The notes beneath the pieces were generated by a model. The model was not told where the DNA came from. It saw nothing but the letters and a program-made list of their open reading frames with translations, and searched no databases. A program made the position numbers and the translations under genes. Below, piece by piece: positions 48,501 through 58,604 of a stretch of DNA of 64,000 bases; the stretch's first letter is position 1; each line of letters begins with the position of its first letter. Source of the DNA: Haliotis asinina (Eukaryota > Mollusca > Gastropoda > Lepetellida > Haliotidae); assembly GCF_037392515.1 (NCBI RefSeq), contig NC_090281.1, forward strand, positions 51,748,753 to 51,812,752, written 5' to 3'.

Positions 48501-51238
48501 TTCCAGAAAGTGAGCAAATCCTGGAATGTCGTCTGGATCACAGAAGCTGCCTGCACCAACACAGAGGGCTGCTGCTGACTGGGAAACAGGAGAGACACTA
48601 CTTTAGTTCCACATCACATCACAGGCTTCCATAATACAGCCATAGAAGCCGAAAAGGATTTTACAACACATATTCTATCACTTGAAATTAACAAAACTAT
48701 TCAACAATATTCTCATATATTTTGATCTACAGATTCAATTACAACAAGTAGTTGTCACTAAGGTGACATAATCCATCACTGTAAATTATCAAACTAAAAA
48801 TCTAATGAATGTGAAGATCGTAGCTTAAGATGAAGTTAAACGTCAACAGAAACATGACAAATAAACTCTCTTGATAGCTTGTTGCTCTGTAGCTATTCAA
48901 ACTGACATATATTTTCAAGACTCACTTTGACCCTGACATGAATGTCATGGTGTAAGAAATAAGCAACAAATAGTAAAAAAGAAACTGCTTATTAAAACCA
49001 TTCAAAAGAAGCCTTGAAAGTCTATGATGATGAGGCTTGGTGTCAAATATGAAGAAAATCAAATTCAGTGAACAGTTGATGAAATATCTCACTGACAATG
49101 GTAAAGATTTACGGTCCCCTCGTATTCTTGAAATAAAGGTCAAGGTCTGCAAACCTCACTGGGAAATTTCGTATACTGTGATGAACCTAAGTACCAAGTA
49201 TGAAAAGAATCTACACAATGGTTCTTAGGATATTTCAATTCATACATCTGTATGAACATATGGACAGACAAAGCCAAATACTTTTCCCCCGCCTAGTTCT
49301 AAACATGTGGCAGAGGGATAACAAGGACGTATATAGGAGATACGTAGATAAAGAAAATCATTGTTGAACTTAAATATCACTAATTCATTTAAAGGTCACA
49401 TGTAACGTAAAAAACAACTTTCAGTATGCACTTACTGAAACACATCAGCAAAAATGCTAATTCAACCAAAAACTTAAGAAAAAAATGCAATGAAAAAATG
49501 CCCAAGAAATCGGAGTTCAAACGATTTATTAATTTTCCCCCAGCCATAAACAAAGAGCCAGCTAATCGTATCGGCAAATGAACCAGTGGCCAATGACAAG
49601 GCTCCGTTACACATGAGTGCACACCCACTGGCCCTGACTGGGTTCAGTATCATGGCTGCTTCATTTCGAGGGAGGTAAACCCAAATATTGGTACAAATAT
49701 TAGAGGTACGAAATATTGAACTTGTGATTTGCGATTATATGCTTATAATTTTGTTTATTTGTTTTTTCACAATCATCAATGCATTTTATATATCATGAAT
49801 AAGTGACAACTATGTTTGATTTTTTGGTTGCATGTGACCTTTAGCCACTAGCCTAGCTTCTTGATTAGCAAATAAAGCAGTAATATAAAGTGTGTTTTGT
49901 CACCTTCTTCTCATTCATCTGTTTCTTCTTGTTTTCTGGCATGTCAATCTCCATCTCCTCCTCCCCACTGCTGCCACTACTTTCACTTTCACTCTCGCTC
50001 TCACTGCTGGACTCATCGGTGTCCATCAAATATCCCTCAGGTGTGGGATGGGACACCAACATCACTCTTATGCCATTCTTAAGGCGAATAATTCTGGAAA
50101 ATGATACATAAGTAAGATCACGTGATGAAAATACAAATTTATCAAATGATAAAATTATAAGTAATTTTGTATGCTCATGTTATGTAGGTACTGTGTATAC
50201 ATGGGCCTAAAGTTAGCAAGGCTGCTTTGAGCGTCACAATTTCTGGAACAGAGTCACTTTGACTTCTGACCTTGTTCAGCCAGCACTGCCACATTCTACA
50301 TTATTACTAGGGCTGCAATCATTCACCAAGACATCAGTTCAATGTAAGTTTCAATATTGGACCCTCCATTCGATCATTTTCAGTTTGATTCTTTAAACAA
50401 GTATATACATCAGATTTCAAACATTTACCTCTCAGAGTCAGCTTTTCATCATGAAATTCATTGTCAACTTGGCGATGTCTACTAACAACAATTGTCATTT
50501 AATAACTAGCCCCATGTCAACCAGCCACGATTTGCCTTATTTGAGCACTCGAAACTGCATTAGTTGGAGTCAAAATTATGTTATGGATGTGTTGAAATAA
50601 TTTCAATTTGTATACAAATTTCGAATTGAAACAGTGATAATGATTTTTGAAAATCGAAACTAAGGAGTCAGATTCAATTTTCGATGAAGCAACTCAAATT
50701 ACTGTAGTCCTGATCATTACAATCCTTTATTTGACAGTGTCATAAAAAAGCTTGTGGAAACATCTAGGACTGTAGACTCTCTCCTCCAAACAAAGTTGAC
50801 ATGTTATATGGTGTAACTGGATACTGTTTAACACAGAATTAAAGCTAAATTATTCACCACTACTCTCATGTTACATCAATCTTGTGTTGAGTAAAGTGAA
50901 ACCCTGTAGATGTGATGCTGACTAATCTCAAAACATGATACTTGTGATTCAAACCCATGACATGTTTCTAGCATATATTATAGACTCAACCCTGAATAGA
51001 GGCGTACAGAGCCCTAGTTCACAGGGCTACTTGCTGTAACTCAGCCATCAGCTTGCTTTTGTACAACAGGGGCCTGATGAATGCCTGCAGGTGTGATATC
51101 AATTTCCTATTTATGTAAATGTCAAATTTTTATTTCCCCTATAGTAAACAGTTCATCAGTTAAGAGGCGAACACTTCATTACCTGTAGTTCTTCTTGTCA
51201 TTTGCTGACTTGACAGGATCCATATTCAACACTTCCAT
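24570..51238 (-). CDS. NRDC: Nardilysin (M16 metalloendopeptidase), 32 coding exons, complete
   Basis: Zinc peptidase of the insulinase family that cleaves before Arg at dibasic sites. Exons in order: 51183-51238, 49904-50093, 48497-48578, 47845-47945, 46278-46404, 46016-46111, 41223-41345, 40687-40744, 40137-40170, 39188-39227, 38596-38665, 37895-37972, 37039-37159, 36252-36365, 35565-35669, 34981-35110, 34310-34342, 34054-34104, 33414-33457, 33022-33097, 32236-32287, 31255-31338, 30653-30719, 30151-30278, 29509-29668, 29065-29139, 28589-28732, 27897-28033, 27299-27389, 26512-26628, 26093-26182, 24570-24764: 3069 nt, 1022 aa (human about 1150). The zinc motif HFLEH is at 105-109 with Glu186 exactly 76 residues on. 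The acidic nardilysin insert is present but short (about residues 36-70, Ser/Glu rich). Other matches: HEGKGSILSYLKKK, FKSQLFIEGFVIGN, EPCFDFLRTKHQLGY. The exon 1 acceptor-like site (51266) leaves room for an upstream 5' exon. Confidence 0.95.
25062..25700. repeat. 91-bp tandem array, seven copies
   Basis: Seven nearly identical units starting AGCTACACTAAATGCAGACT at 25062, 25153, 25244, 25335, 25426, 25517 and 25608 (exact 91-bp spacing). Units differ by only a few bases, so the array is young. It lies in the last NRDC intron. Confidence 0.97.
25774..26036 (+). mobile_element. SINE family A, full length, with target-site duplication
   Basis: Complete head-to-tail copy (CATGAAGGTCCAGGGTAGAA to AAACCAAACTCGCTCC), flanked by the 14-bp direct repeat TACTCTAAGCACTT at 25760-25773 and 26037-26050. 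It lies antisense in the last NRDC intron, beside the 91-bp array. Confidence 0.92.
26821..26848. repeat. (GTGA)n microsatellite
   Basis: Seven GTGA/GAGT tetranucleotides in an NRDC intron, perhaps a remnant SINE tail. Confidence 0.85.
28110..28246 (+). mobile_element. SINE family B, sense copy
   Basis: GGAATAGCCTAGTGGTTAAA (A box), ACCAGGGTTCAATTCCCC (B box), GTGTGAAGCCCATTTCTGG, TGATATTGCTGGAATATTGC, then directly the AATAT microsatellite. This orientation shows that the family is tRNA-derived. Confidence 0.88.
28246..28322. repeat. (AATAT)n microsatellite at a SINE 3' end
   Basis: About 15 pentanucleotide units directly following the family B tail, probably grown from the SINE end. Confidence 0.95.
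30893..31036 (-). mobile_element. SINE family B
   Basis: Minus strand: GGGGTAGCCTAGTGGTTAAA, GTTTGATTCCCCACATGGG, GTGTGAAGCACATTTGTG, GATATTGCTGGAATATTGG. NRDC intron, sense to the gene. Confidence 0.85.
31645..31912 (-). mobile_element. SINE family A, full length
   Basis: Minus strand: ACCCGTGAAGGACCAGGGTG, AACCCATGCTTGCC, GTAAGAGGCGACTAACGGGA, GTCATCGGTTTCCA, TCTGGTCCAGACTCGATTAT, GCTGGAATATTGCTGAGTG, ending AAACTAAACTCGCTC. NRDC intron, sense. Confidence 0.9.
31913..32080 (-). mobile_element. SINE family A, 3'-shortened copy in tandem
   Basis: Immediately next to 31645-31912 and in the same orientation: GGTAGAACAGGCCTTCAGCA through GGGATCGGGTGCTCAGGC to TGATCACTGGATTGTGTGG, lacking the tail. 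The pair arose by insertion of one copy into another or by local duplication. Confidence 0.85.
32313..32446. repeat. 38-bp tandem repeat, about 3.5 copies
   Basis: Units start GAGGCTGCTGTAAACACGAT at 32313, 32351, 32389 and 32427. It lies 26 bp from the NRDC exon at 32236-32287 on its acceptor side, but the unit does not contain that acceptor. Confidence 0.9.
33829..33965. repeat. 30-bp tandem repeat, about 4.5 copies
   Basis: Unit AGTACAGAATACAACAGAAT plus GTGCAAGATG, nearly perfect. NRDC intron between the exons 34054-34104 and 33414-33457. Confidence 0.93.
34430..34990 (-). repeat. Minisatellite built from an NRDC splice donor
   Basis: Read on the minus strand, the exon ends GTACAATGTAACAG at 34981 and the intron begins GTGGGTGTACAG. 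The array that follows repeats GTACAGTATAGCAGGTGGGT-like units of about 17-24 bp across roughly 550 bp. See findings. Confidence 0.87.
35735..35860 (-). mobile_element. SINE family B, decayed
   Basis: Minus strand: AGGGTAGCCTAGTTGTTAAA, CATTTGTCAAAGCCCATT, then a decayed body and GCTGGAATATTGCAAAAGGC tail. NRDC intron. Confidence 0.75.
36514..36741 (-). mobile_element. SINE family A, diverged
   Basis: Minus strand: CTGCATTAGAATTGGTCTTC, AACCTATGCTTGCTGTAAGA, GGATTGGGTGGTCAGACC, TTGTCTGGACCAGATATGG, AGCTGGAACATTGCTGAATA. NRDC intron, sense. Confidence 0.8.
38335..38486 (-). mobile_element. SINE family B
   Basis: Minus strand: GGCGGTTTGGTAGCCTAGTG, GGTTCGATTCCTCGC (intact B box), GTGTGACGTCCATTTCTGG, CCTGCCATGATATTGCTTG, AAAGCAGCATTAAACC. 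NRDC intron. Confidence 0.9.
40478..40570 (+). mobile_element. SINE family C
   Basis: Head AATGGTGGCTGAGTGGGTTA (A-box-like), GGATTCAACCC in the B-box position, then AACAAAAGTACTAGAATTTG and GAGAAAGTGCAATC shared with 7655-7800. Confidence 0.65.
40942..41045 (-). mobile_element. SINE family A 3' fragment, decayed
   Basis: Minus strand: TGATCACTGGATTATCTGGT, GCAGACCAGATTATTTACAT, GTCTGGAATATGGCTGAGTA. Tail end only is clear. Confidence 0.6.
41417..45597 (-). mobile_element. DIRS-type tyrosine-recombinase retroelement, broken copy
   Basis: Element of about 4.2 kb in an NRDC intron, same strand as the gene. Long inverted terminal repeats of about 200 bp (left about 41450-41660, right about 45384-45588; begin TCCTCC.TGGGGTACATATA) are roughly 93% alike by eye. 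Next to the left repeat, about 41696-41790, lies a segment complementary to both outer ends joined together, the internal complementary region used by DIRS elements. In minus-strand order I recognise reverse transcriptase (LVTKKDGGFRPILNLKGLNN, WLTSIDLKDAYLHVP), an RNase H-like part (LEMDNQTAMTYILKQGG, NVRADALSQR) and a tyrosine recombinase (STIRGYSTAISAFH, VTSGRRVSDI). The set identifies DIRS rather than gypsy or Ngaro. The copy looks broken in several places and moderately young. Confidence 0.9.
47023..47548. repeat. 105-bp tandem array, five copies
   Basis: Units start GGCAGGGTTAGGATTGTTTC at 47023, 47128, 47233, 47338 and 47443 with exact 105-bp spacing and very few differences. NRDC intron 4. 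Confidence 0.97.
47643..47806 (-). mobile_element. SINE family B, well preserved
   Basis: Minus strand: GAGGAAGCCTAGTGGTTAAA, CTGGGTTTGATTCCCCACA, GTGTGAAGCCCATTTCTGG, TATTGCTGGAATATTGCTAA, AAAGTGGCATAAAACC. NRDC intron 4, about 95 bp after the 105-bp array. Confidence 0.9.
49390..49843. mobile_element. MITE-like element with TAAAGGTCACATG ends
   Basis: Left end TAAAGGTCACATGTAACG and right end GGTTGCATGTGACCTTTA are inverted copies of each other. The 454-bp interior has no coding capacity. It lies in NRDC intron 2, about 60 bp from an exon. Confidence 0.65.
50308..50712. mobile_element. hAT-like MITE with 8-bp target duplication
   Basis: Starts TAGGGCTGCAATCATTC, the familiar hAT terminus, and ends ACTGTAGTCCTG (inverse CAGGACTACAGT). 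Flanked by ATTATTAC (50300-50307) and ATCATTAC (50713-50720), an 8-bp duplication with one mismatch. NRDC intron 1. Confidence 0.75.
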
Positions 51239-51265
51239 TTTGTCAGATCGTTCCCAAACTAACAG

Positions 51266-52776
51266 CTGTATTAATAAAGAAGTAAAAATGCTACACATAT
51301 GAAATAATTCTTAGCTGTGTAGACTGTGGTCAGTATGGAAAATACAAGTTCATCAATTCATGATCAAGGCCACTTTGAGCAATAATTGTATTTGAAGTTT
51401 TTACATTCCACCAGGTTGTATAATGAATCAGTTAATGGTTTGCATCAGTCAGTTTGAGTCAATTCTCATGTGATCAGAGCCTGTACACAATATTTTAAAA
51501 CTTATCAGCAACACTGCATCAGAATTATGTTAATGATGGCAAAATGCTTATTATGTGCCACATAGAGAGATCATACGAGATCCCATGATAAAAATGTACA
51601 TGATGTACATATTTCCTTTGAAACTTTGAGATGTAACATATTGTTATCAATAAGCTTTATATACAACTTGTTGAACAACTACAAAAATTTGGGAAAATAA
51701 TGCTTATATTGATACATCATTAATAATTAAATGGTCTGATACAGAATTTTTTGTATGACAACCCACCTCACAAATAACACCTCAAATAAATATTACTGTT
51801 TGAATCTGGAAAATATATTCGCTGACTAATCTCACACATGGATTCTGATTCACTTCCCTGTGGTCACAGCTGGGTAGCCAGGGTAACAGGATGTAGATGT
51901 TGCCCCTGGGCATCAGACATAATCCACTCGACGAAAGTGTTGGAATATTAATTTTGAACATTGTGTTGTGTGAACGTCATGTCTTTAAATTATTGTCATT
52001 ATGGCTGAAACAGGGTAGAGTGTGTGTTTATCGGGTTTATTTAAGTCGGTGACATGGTTTGATGGGAGTACGATAAAGAGGATACTTCTGTCAAGTCAAC
52101 TGACAGAGTAGCAGGGCGGCAGCTTCTCAAGTTATTTTCAAAGCCCACGGTTTCATGTATATTTTGATTATACATACTTTTAAGCAACGTGTTTGACTCT
52201 AGTTCTGTGACAGTGACAAAGACTGTTGTGCATTATCCACGACAGCTCTTAGTACACGTGTGTGATCTTTCAATCTTTAAGGAAATGAACTCTGCAAGGT
52301 CAACCGGATGTTGCGTTTTCAGCAACACTGTAAGGATTTTCTGACCAATATTGTTCAAATCCTCAAATATATGTTGGTAAATATGGCAGTTAATCAGTGG
52401 CATGTTAACCTGAACTCTAATCCCCAATACTGTATAACAGTAGTTTCAGCTTTCCAGCGTTCAGCACCAACTTGTTATTTCGTTTGATTTATGACAGTGT
52501 AAGGAGCAGAAGGGAGGCACTGTTAACATGTATTGTTTATTTGGGTTTCTGCGCGTAATTCCAAATAAGATGTATCTTTAATTGCCTAAAAATACTATAT
52601 ACTTGTGTTTATATATAGCAAAGACCATTTTACGGTATATTAATTGGTTTTAATGAACATCTTTCTAACATTGTATCTGTACAATAATTGGTCCCCAACA
52701 TGGCCGACTTTTACATGTGAATTGTGAAATACTGCTTGTACATTTTCCTAAGAAGTACCAGCTGTGTTCTTTAAAG
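51266..52776. promoter_or_regulatory. Head-to-head interval NRDC / DOHH
   Basis: About 1.5 kb between the first visible NRDC exon (minus) and the DOHH start (plus). It must contain both promoters and probably a non-coding first NRDC exon, because an acceptor (TTAATACAG, 51266-51274) precedes the first coding exon. AACATGGCCGAC at 52696-52707, about 75 bp before the DOHH ATG, resembles a YY1 site but was judged by eye only. I see nothing else definite. Confidence 0.5.
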
Positions 52777-55700
52777 ATGAGTGACGTAATTTTTGATTCA
52801 AAATCCGTTAAAGAAGTCGGATCAATCCTAGAAAACAGCGAGAAACCACTAAATGATAGATTTCGAGCACTTTTTACGTTGAGAAACCTGGGTGGTAAAG
52901 ATGCGATAGACAGCATATCCCGGTGTTTTACGGACCCATCAGCTTTACTGAAGCATGAGTTGGCGTATTGTCTAGGACAGATGCAGGACAAATATGCAAT
53001 ACCAATTCTGACAACAGTCCTCGAAGATAAAAGTCAAGAACCAATGGTCAGACATGAAGCAGGTAAGTGATAATGGCACTTTTGGCATAGACGTCATTGA
53101 ATGAATGTGATTGATCAAAACGTTGCGCTGTCTGTCACGCTTGTAGCTTGAATGACATCAAATTAGCGGCATAACTGTAGAATATCAAGAAACATTCTTT
53201 TGGGGCTCCAAGTTAGCAGTTGAAGTTCTTGGAAGGCATTTATTAGTTGGACGAAAATAGATGCATGGCACGATTTATGGATTACATAATATTTGACGTT
53301 GGTTAATCCTATCTAATTACCGCATGATTAGGTTATCATCTTTGTGCTGTTATTATATTTCTTCCTTTCATTATGTAAACAAGTTGTAGGCATACACATG
53401 ATATCTATCAAGTCTGTGCATTCACCTGCTGAAGGAGTAACACTTGAATTAGCTCTGAAATGTCATGATGAAGAAAAAAAACATGTCACAAAAACATGGT
53501 AACAGGCAAATATTATGGATGACAACTTCTGCTTTGTTGTATGTCACAACATTTCTAGGCTATTCTTTGCCCTTTCATTGGGTGAAATGAAACAAACAAG
53601 ATACATCAATGAGTGTATGAACTAACTGAACAAGAAGCCAGTGTTGCATGTATATACAATATTATAATAAATTGGATAAAAAACAGGAGATGAATGAGAT
53701 GTTATGTATGGAAAATAGGCATTGGTTACACAAGGGAAGAGTTTATAGAAATGATTAGCAGATGTGGGTAATAGCCAGTAATGACCTAAATGACTGCCTA
53801 GGCACTAGGGAGGGATGCTCCTTGGTACCTGTGCGTCCCCAGTGCCTGGACAATGCTGGAAAGTCAATCCAAAATATTTCCCTTTTACTTGAGTTCCAAC
53901 TTCTAAATGCCTCGCTAGAATTCCAAAACATGTTGTGTATTCAAATTAGCAACTGTTGACGAAAGTAATGTAATAAGTAATAACCAAGATAACATCTCGA
54001 TATGTACTTCTTCACATAATTTTACTTGAGGGATGAAGATTTAGTCAACTCGCTCAGAAATTTTAGAGCAGTTGCTGTCTTTGTTGAAAGAGCAATTCCA
54101 AAGCTTATTGTTTGTAATCAGGGAGTGCAAAATCGTGAAAATGTATTACATGAGATAAGTATGGTGCTGTTTTTGCCATTTGATTTGATGACATTTGACA
54201 TGGTGCTATTTACCTAGATTAGTTGTGACCTGTTGAAGATCAAATTCAATGACATTTTTGATGACACTGTCACAACATGCAGTTTGTAAAATTACTCCTG
54301 TCACGCTATCAGTGTTTGCACAAATCTCATGCTTTTCATGCTCTTTATCTGACAACAACAGCTTAACATTGGTTGTTGAAATATTATTTTTGATGGACAA
54401 AGACATCCAAAGTACTCCGGTCAGGTTTTATTAATTTGTAATCAGGAATTATGTCCATTATCAGGAAGACATTTATGACAGAACTTATCAACATTCACAC
54501 TTTCAATGAATGTTTAGAAATTTTCCTTTGGGGACATTTTGTCATTGGTTTAAGAATTTCTTTGTTTCATATTTCACCTTATCAAATGTTCAAGTATTTT
54601 AACTTGTTGTTTAGTTGGTGGGGAATAAGAATTGTCTCATTCCAACTATTATTGCTTCAAAATTCAGGTAAGCATTGGAAACTGGCATTTGAGTGTTTTA
54701 TTTAGCTGGTAAACATGGTAAATCCTGAAGACAAATGATATTTTTACCCTACCAGGTGAAGCCCTTGGAGCTATTGGATGTGAGAGTGTCCTGCCTCTTC
54801 TGAAACAGTATGCCGAGGATCCTGTGATAGAGGTGTGTACAGTTGTATAAGGAAAGTAGGTCAAATTGCCATTTATACTCCCTATCAGCTGAAGACAATA
54901 TGTTTAGTCTTTGTTTGTCTGTAATGTCTTGAGTATTGTTTACAACTGTTGATGACAGCTAATTGTGAATAAAGTTTGGACCAGACTTTCTTGGGATTTA
55001 TATTTGTAATTAGTTAGATTCTGTGTTAGCAGTACCCCTTAAGATGAAGGTAAGAACTGGTCTTCAGTATGTTTGTCATAAGGGACTTGGACTTAGTTGA
55101 CACATCCTTGTACTCCAACAACAGTGTACATACTATTGGTCAATGAATTGTCTCATCCAAACTCAGTTGTTTATAGAATATTATCATGCCAAACAAAAGC
55201 AAAACATACATATGTCAACATGATTAAAACTGCTTGCAAATGATCAAATCTGGGTTAAACAAATCAACCAATGCTTGCAGCTGCAGCAAGTATAGAGTGT
55301 AACTAGACTGATGACTCCGTGATTGCTACATGCAACAAGCACTAGATCATTTTTCATTGTTTCTGAAGACATGCATATCAACCAGTTAGGGTCAGGTTAC
55401 CCAAGAGTGTTTTTATTCTAATGTGCAAAATGGCCCATAGCCCCTGCCTTTCCCAATCCCTGTCAGTGTGTACATGCATTTATCTGGTCAAGGACCTTTG
55501 TCATGGCACAATGTTTTGCATGTATGCATGCATACAACTTATTCACAAAATGTTTGAGATCATTCATACATTCAAAGAAACACAACTGTTTTCACTCCAA
55601 AGAAATGTCTCAAACTTTTCCTTGATCTGTAACCATGCTATTTTTTAGTCATTGTCAGTGCGTGTATATATGACATGTCCAGATACCTGTAGATTATGAG

Positions 55701-57281
55701 ACTGATCAGGCTTTAATCTGGACCTGGGATAGTGGGGTAGTGGTTAAAGCATTTGTTTATTTTCCTGAAGGCCAGGGTTGGATTCATGGGCCATGGGTAC
55801 AGTGTGTGAAGCACATTTCTGGTGTCCCCAGCTGTGATATTGGTGTAATATTGCTAAAAGCAGCATAGAACTTAACTCACTCACTCAGTTTGAACCTGCC
55901 TGGCACCCGTGAATGTCAGCACTAGTTGGACTCCCCTATATGTGCTGTGAAGTTATTATTAACTTTATGCTTAACTTTTATTGGTAATAATACCAGTAAA
56001 GAGTCTTTAACTCTTACTTTCACATTATAACATTAAATGCAATTTTAAGATATCTCTGCTTGATGAAAAAAAGGATTTGAAACACATTCTAGCTATGAAC
56101 AAAGTATCAATATACCATTCAAGAGAAGTTAGCTTTGAATTTTAGATTCATGCTTTGTCATGATATCCACAGGTTGCTGAAACGTGTCAACTGGCGGTTC
56201 AGAGAGTTGAGTGGCTACACAGCTCCAAGGGAGAGAAGCTCTCCAAGAACCCCTATGCATCTGTCGACCCAGCACCTCCTAATGCCGAAACTGATGTACC
56301 CAGTCTACGGACAGTTTTGCTGGACGAGACACGGCCTCTGTTTGACAGATATCGAGCCATGTTCTCACTCCGTAATGATGGGAGCAATCAGTCTGTGCTG
56401 GCACTTGCTGAAGGTAGATGTCTGTACTATTTTTCCTTAGCCTGACTATGCTTGTTATGCTTATCTCCTTCAATGTGAATCATAGTGGAACACTTGACTG
56501 ATATGTATTTCCCTTGGAAGAGGACATAAAAGTTCGCTCACCCACGAGTTGCCTCCCTTGAATACTTTTCCGCCAAAAGTCATATAGCTAACCATGCTTG
56601 TCACTCTCTCCTTCATTGTCCTAACTATCTGTACTATTTAAGCAGGTCTTTAAATTTCATTAAGTGATATGTTTCTGATGTAACTGCAAGTGGATTCAAG
56701 CGTTTTCTTTGAAAGTTATTGAAGAGAATAAATAAGCATCAAATCATTTTGTGATTTTTTGTCACGTAATCACAGTAATCATTTAGGTTTTAGTTTATTT
56801 ATGGAAAAGAGGAAAATTATTACATTTCCACTAATTTTTACCCAACAAAAATAATAAGTAGTTCATTTTCAAGGTTTTTAGTTTCATGTATGATGGTACC
56901 TCTAACATGACAAAAAAAACCCCTTTGTTTATATTTTGTATCATATGTATTATTGCAGGTTTGAAATGCAAGAGTGCACTTTTTCGTCATGAAATTGCAT
57001 ATGTTCTGGGGCAAATGCAGAATGCTGCATGTACACAACAACTGGTGGAGAACTTGAAGGACACTGAAGAGAACCCTATGGTGAGACATGAGTGTGCTGA
57101 GGCTTTGGGTGCCATAGCAACAGAGGAGTGTATGGACATCTTACAGAAGTACCTAAAGGATAAAGAACAGGTTGTGAAAGAGAGCTGTGTTGTTGCTCTC
57201 GATATGAGCGAGTATGAAAACAGTGACCAGTTTCAGTATGCTGATGGTCTAACCAAACTTCAAAATGGCCAACACAGCTGA
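52777..57281 (+). CDS. DOHH: Deoxyhypusine hydroxylase, complete, four exons
   Basis: Di-iron HEAT-repeat oxygenase that hydroxylates deoxyhypusine in eIF5A, the last step of hypusine formation (cytosol). Exons 52777-53062, 54756-54832, 56173-56413 and 56959-57281 give 927 nt, 308 aa (human 302). All four His-Glu iron-binding pairs are present: His60-Glu61 ([14 protein letters not shown]), His93-Glu94 ([15 protein letters not shown]), His212-Glu213 ([14 protein letters not shown]) and His245-Glu246 ([15 protein letters not shown]). The two halves are therefore the expected internally duplicated HEAT blocks, and the end [10 protein letters not shown] matches the human ending. Start chosen at MSDVIF; an in-frame ATG 60 bases earlier would add a tail not seen in the family. 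Head-to-head with NRDC, tail-to-tail with the RNF14-like gene. Confidence 0.97.
55040..55195 (+). mobile_element. SINE family A fragment, decayed
   Basis: Blocks AACTGGTCTTCAGTATG, GACTTGGACTTAGTTGACAC and CATCCAAACTCAGTTGTTTA match family A with many changes. DOHH intron 2. Confidence 0.5.
55727..55890 (+). mobile_element. SINE family B, full, sense
   Basis: GATAGTGGGGTAGTGGTTAA, CCAGGGTTGGATTCATGGG (changed B box), GTGTGAAGCACATTTCTGG, GATATTGGTGTAATATTGC, AAAAGCAGCATAGAACTTA, CTCACTCACTC. DOHH intron 2. Confidence 0.88.
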
Positions 57282-57327
57282 TTCTTTGAAGAAATGAACT
57301 TCCTTTGATTTTAATGTATCAACTGTA

Positions 57328-57333
57328 AATAAA
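57328..57333 (+). promoter_or_regulatory. Poly(A) signal of DOHH
   Basis: AATAAA 47 bases after the stop codon, giving a very short 3' UTR. Confidence 0.7.
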
Positions 57334-57552
57334 ACGGTGAAGATTTTTTGGTGTAATTGTTCATTTTACTTCTGCTAACAAGACTTAAATGGTCTCGGTT
57401 TTCAGACCAACCATTGGAGAAGTGTTGGTCCTTTAGTAGAAATTTCTTAAACTGATGCAATATGAGGAGTTGTCTCCCTTCGGCATGACAGAACCCTAGG
57501 ATTGTGGGTCTAAATTCTGGTTCACCCATATTGTATTTTAGATATGTGAGCA

Positions 57553-57564
57553 TGCATGCACGCA

Positions 57565-57596
<32 letters not shown>

Positions 57597-57652
57597 CACA
57601 CAGACACACACACAGACACACAGACACACACACAGACACACACACTTATAAT
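57553..57652. repeat. (CACG)n/(CA)n compound microsatellite
   Basis: GCACGCACGC run followed by CACACA and CACAGACACA repeats, about 100 bp; produces a false Val-Cys-rich open frame on the minus strand. Confidence 0.95.
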
Positions 57653-57757
57653 CATCCACCCCACCTATAACCATGAATTATGAACTGTTCAAAGTGATGT
57701 TAAACTAAGTTCACTCAGAGCAAATCAACCAACATGATATTGCTCAAAGCAATGTAA

Positions 57758-57790
57758 AACCTCACTCACTCACTCACTCACTCACTCAGG
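57758..57790. repeat. (CACT)n run
   Basis: Eight CACT units preceded by GATATTGCTCAAAGCAATGT, so this is the expanded tail of a mostly lost SINE. Confidence 0.8.
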
Positions 57791-58470
57791 GCACACTTGC
57801 ACACTTGCATCATGGAAATGCTATAATTACAGATCCTTGACAGACTGATCTGTACCATGAGATTCAATGATGGTTCACTTTAATGAATATATGCAAGAAA
57901 CAACTTGTAACCAAGGTAACAATTTACTGAACATATGACGATTGATTTCTATGTATAGCTGTAATTACAGTGTGAACACAGTGTATATCAACAGTAACTT
58001 CAAATGCTGGTTTTTGTCACATCACAAGCCACAAAGTGGGACAGGAGGTATTTCAACAGAGTTGTCTATCTTCCATTGTATTTGTTCTGTTCTCAGTGGG
58101 ACAAATGTTCTCAAGATGAAGAACGGTAATTGTTCACATTAGTGGCACTGGCATAAAATGACTTGCAGAGAACACACTTACTTTGTTTATCTGCTGTCAA
58201 CAGCAAAATCTTGTTTCTAACTGCATACCATTATGCAATCTATTGATTTTCACTATTACCAGGTCACAAAAAACTTTGGATGTTTTTCCACTTTACAAAT
58301 ATATGCCATTCTCTACAGTATGTAAATAATGGATGTTACATATTCATTAAGCATATCTGGGACATACACCACATGGGTAAGAAGTGTTTTGCTTTTATAA
58401 TGAACAGTATTTCAAGAATAATGGTCAGCAGTTGACATAACTGCATTATAAAATTTGAGTAAACTTGTGA

Positions 58471-58585
58471 GTGGATATGGCTTCACGCCGCTTTTTGCAA
58501 TGTTATAGCAGTAACATGTCAGGGGGGCGTCAGAAATGGGCTCCACACATTGTAGCCAACAGGGAAACTGAACCCAGGCCCGCCC
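58471..58585 (-). mobile_element. SINE family B, shortened
   Basis: Minus strand: GGGCCTGGGTTCAGTTTCCC, GTGTGGAGCCCATTTCTGA, then ACATGTTACTGCTATAACAT and AAAAGCGGCGTGAAGCC. It lacks the A-box end. Confidence 0.75.
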
Positions 58586-58604
58586 CTTGTGTAAACTAAT
58601 CATG

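Noticed and set aside
52233-52427. 64-aa minus-strand open frame upstream of NRDC, possible first exon
   Set aside because: No resemblance to nardilysin N-termini and no convincing donor in frame; left as unexplained.
52717-52776. Upstream in-frame ATG extending DOHH by 20 residues
   Set aside because: The extension is absent from the family, and the MSDVIF start fits the usual length.
57311-57664. Cys/Val-rich open frame on the minus strand
   Set aside because: Runs through the CACG/CA microsatellite; no conserved domain.
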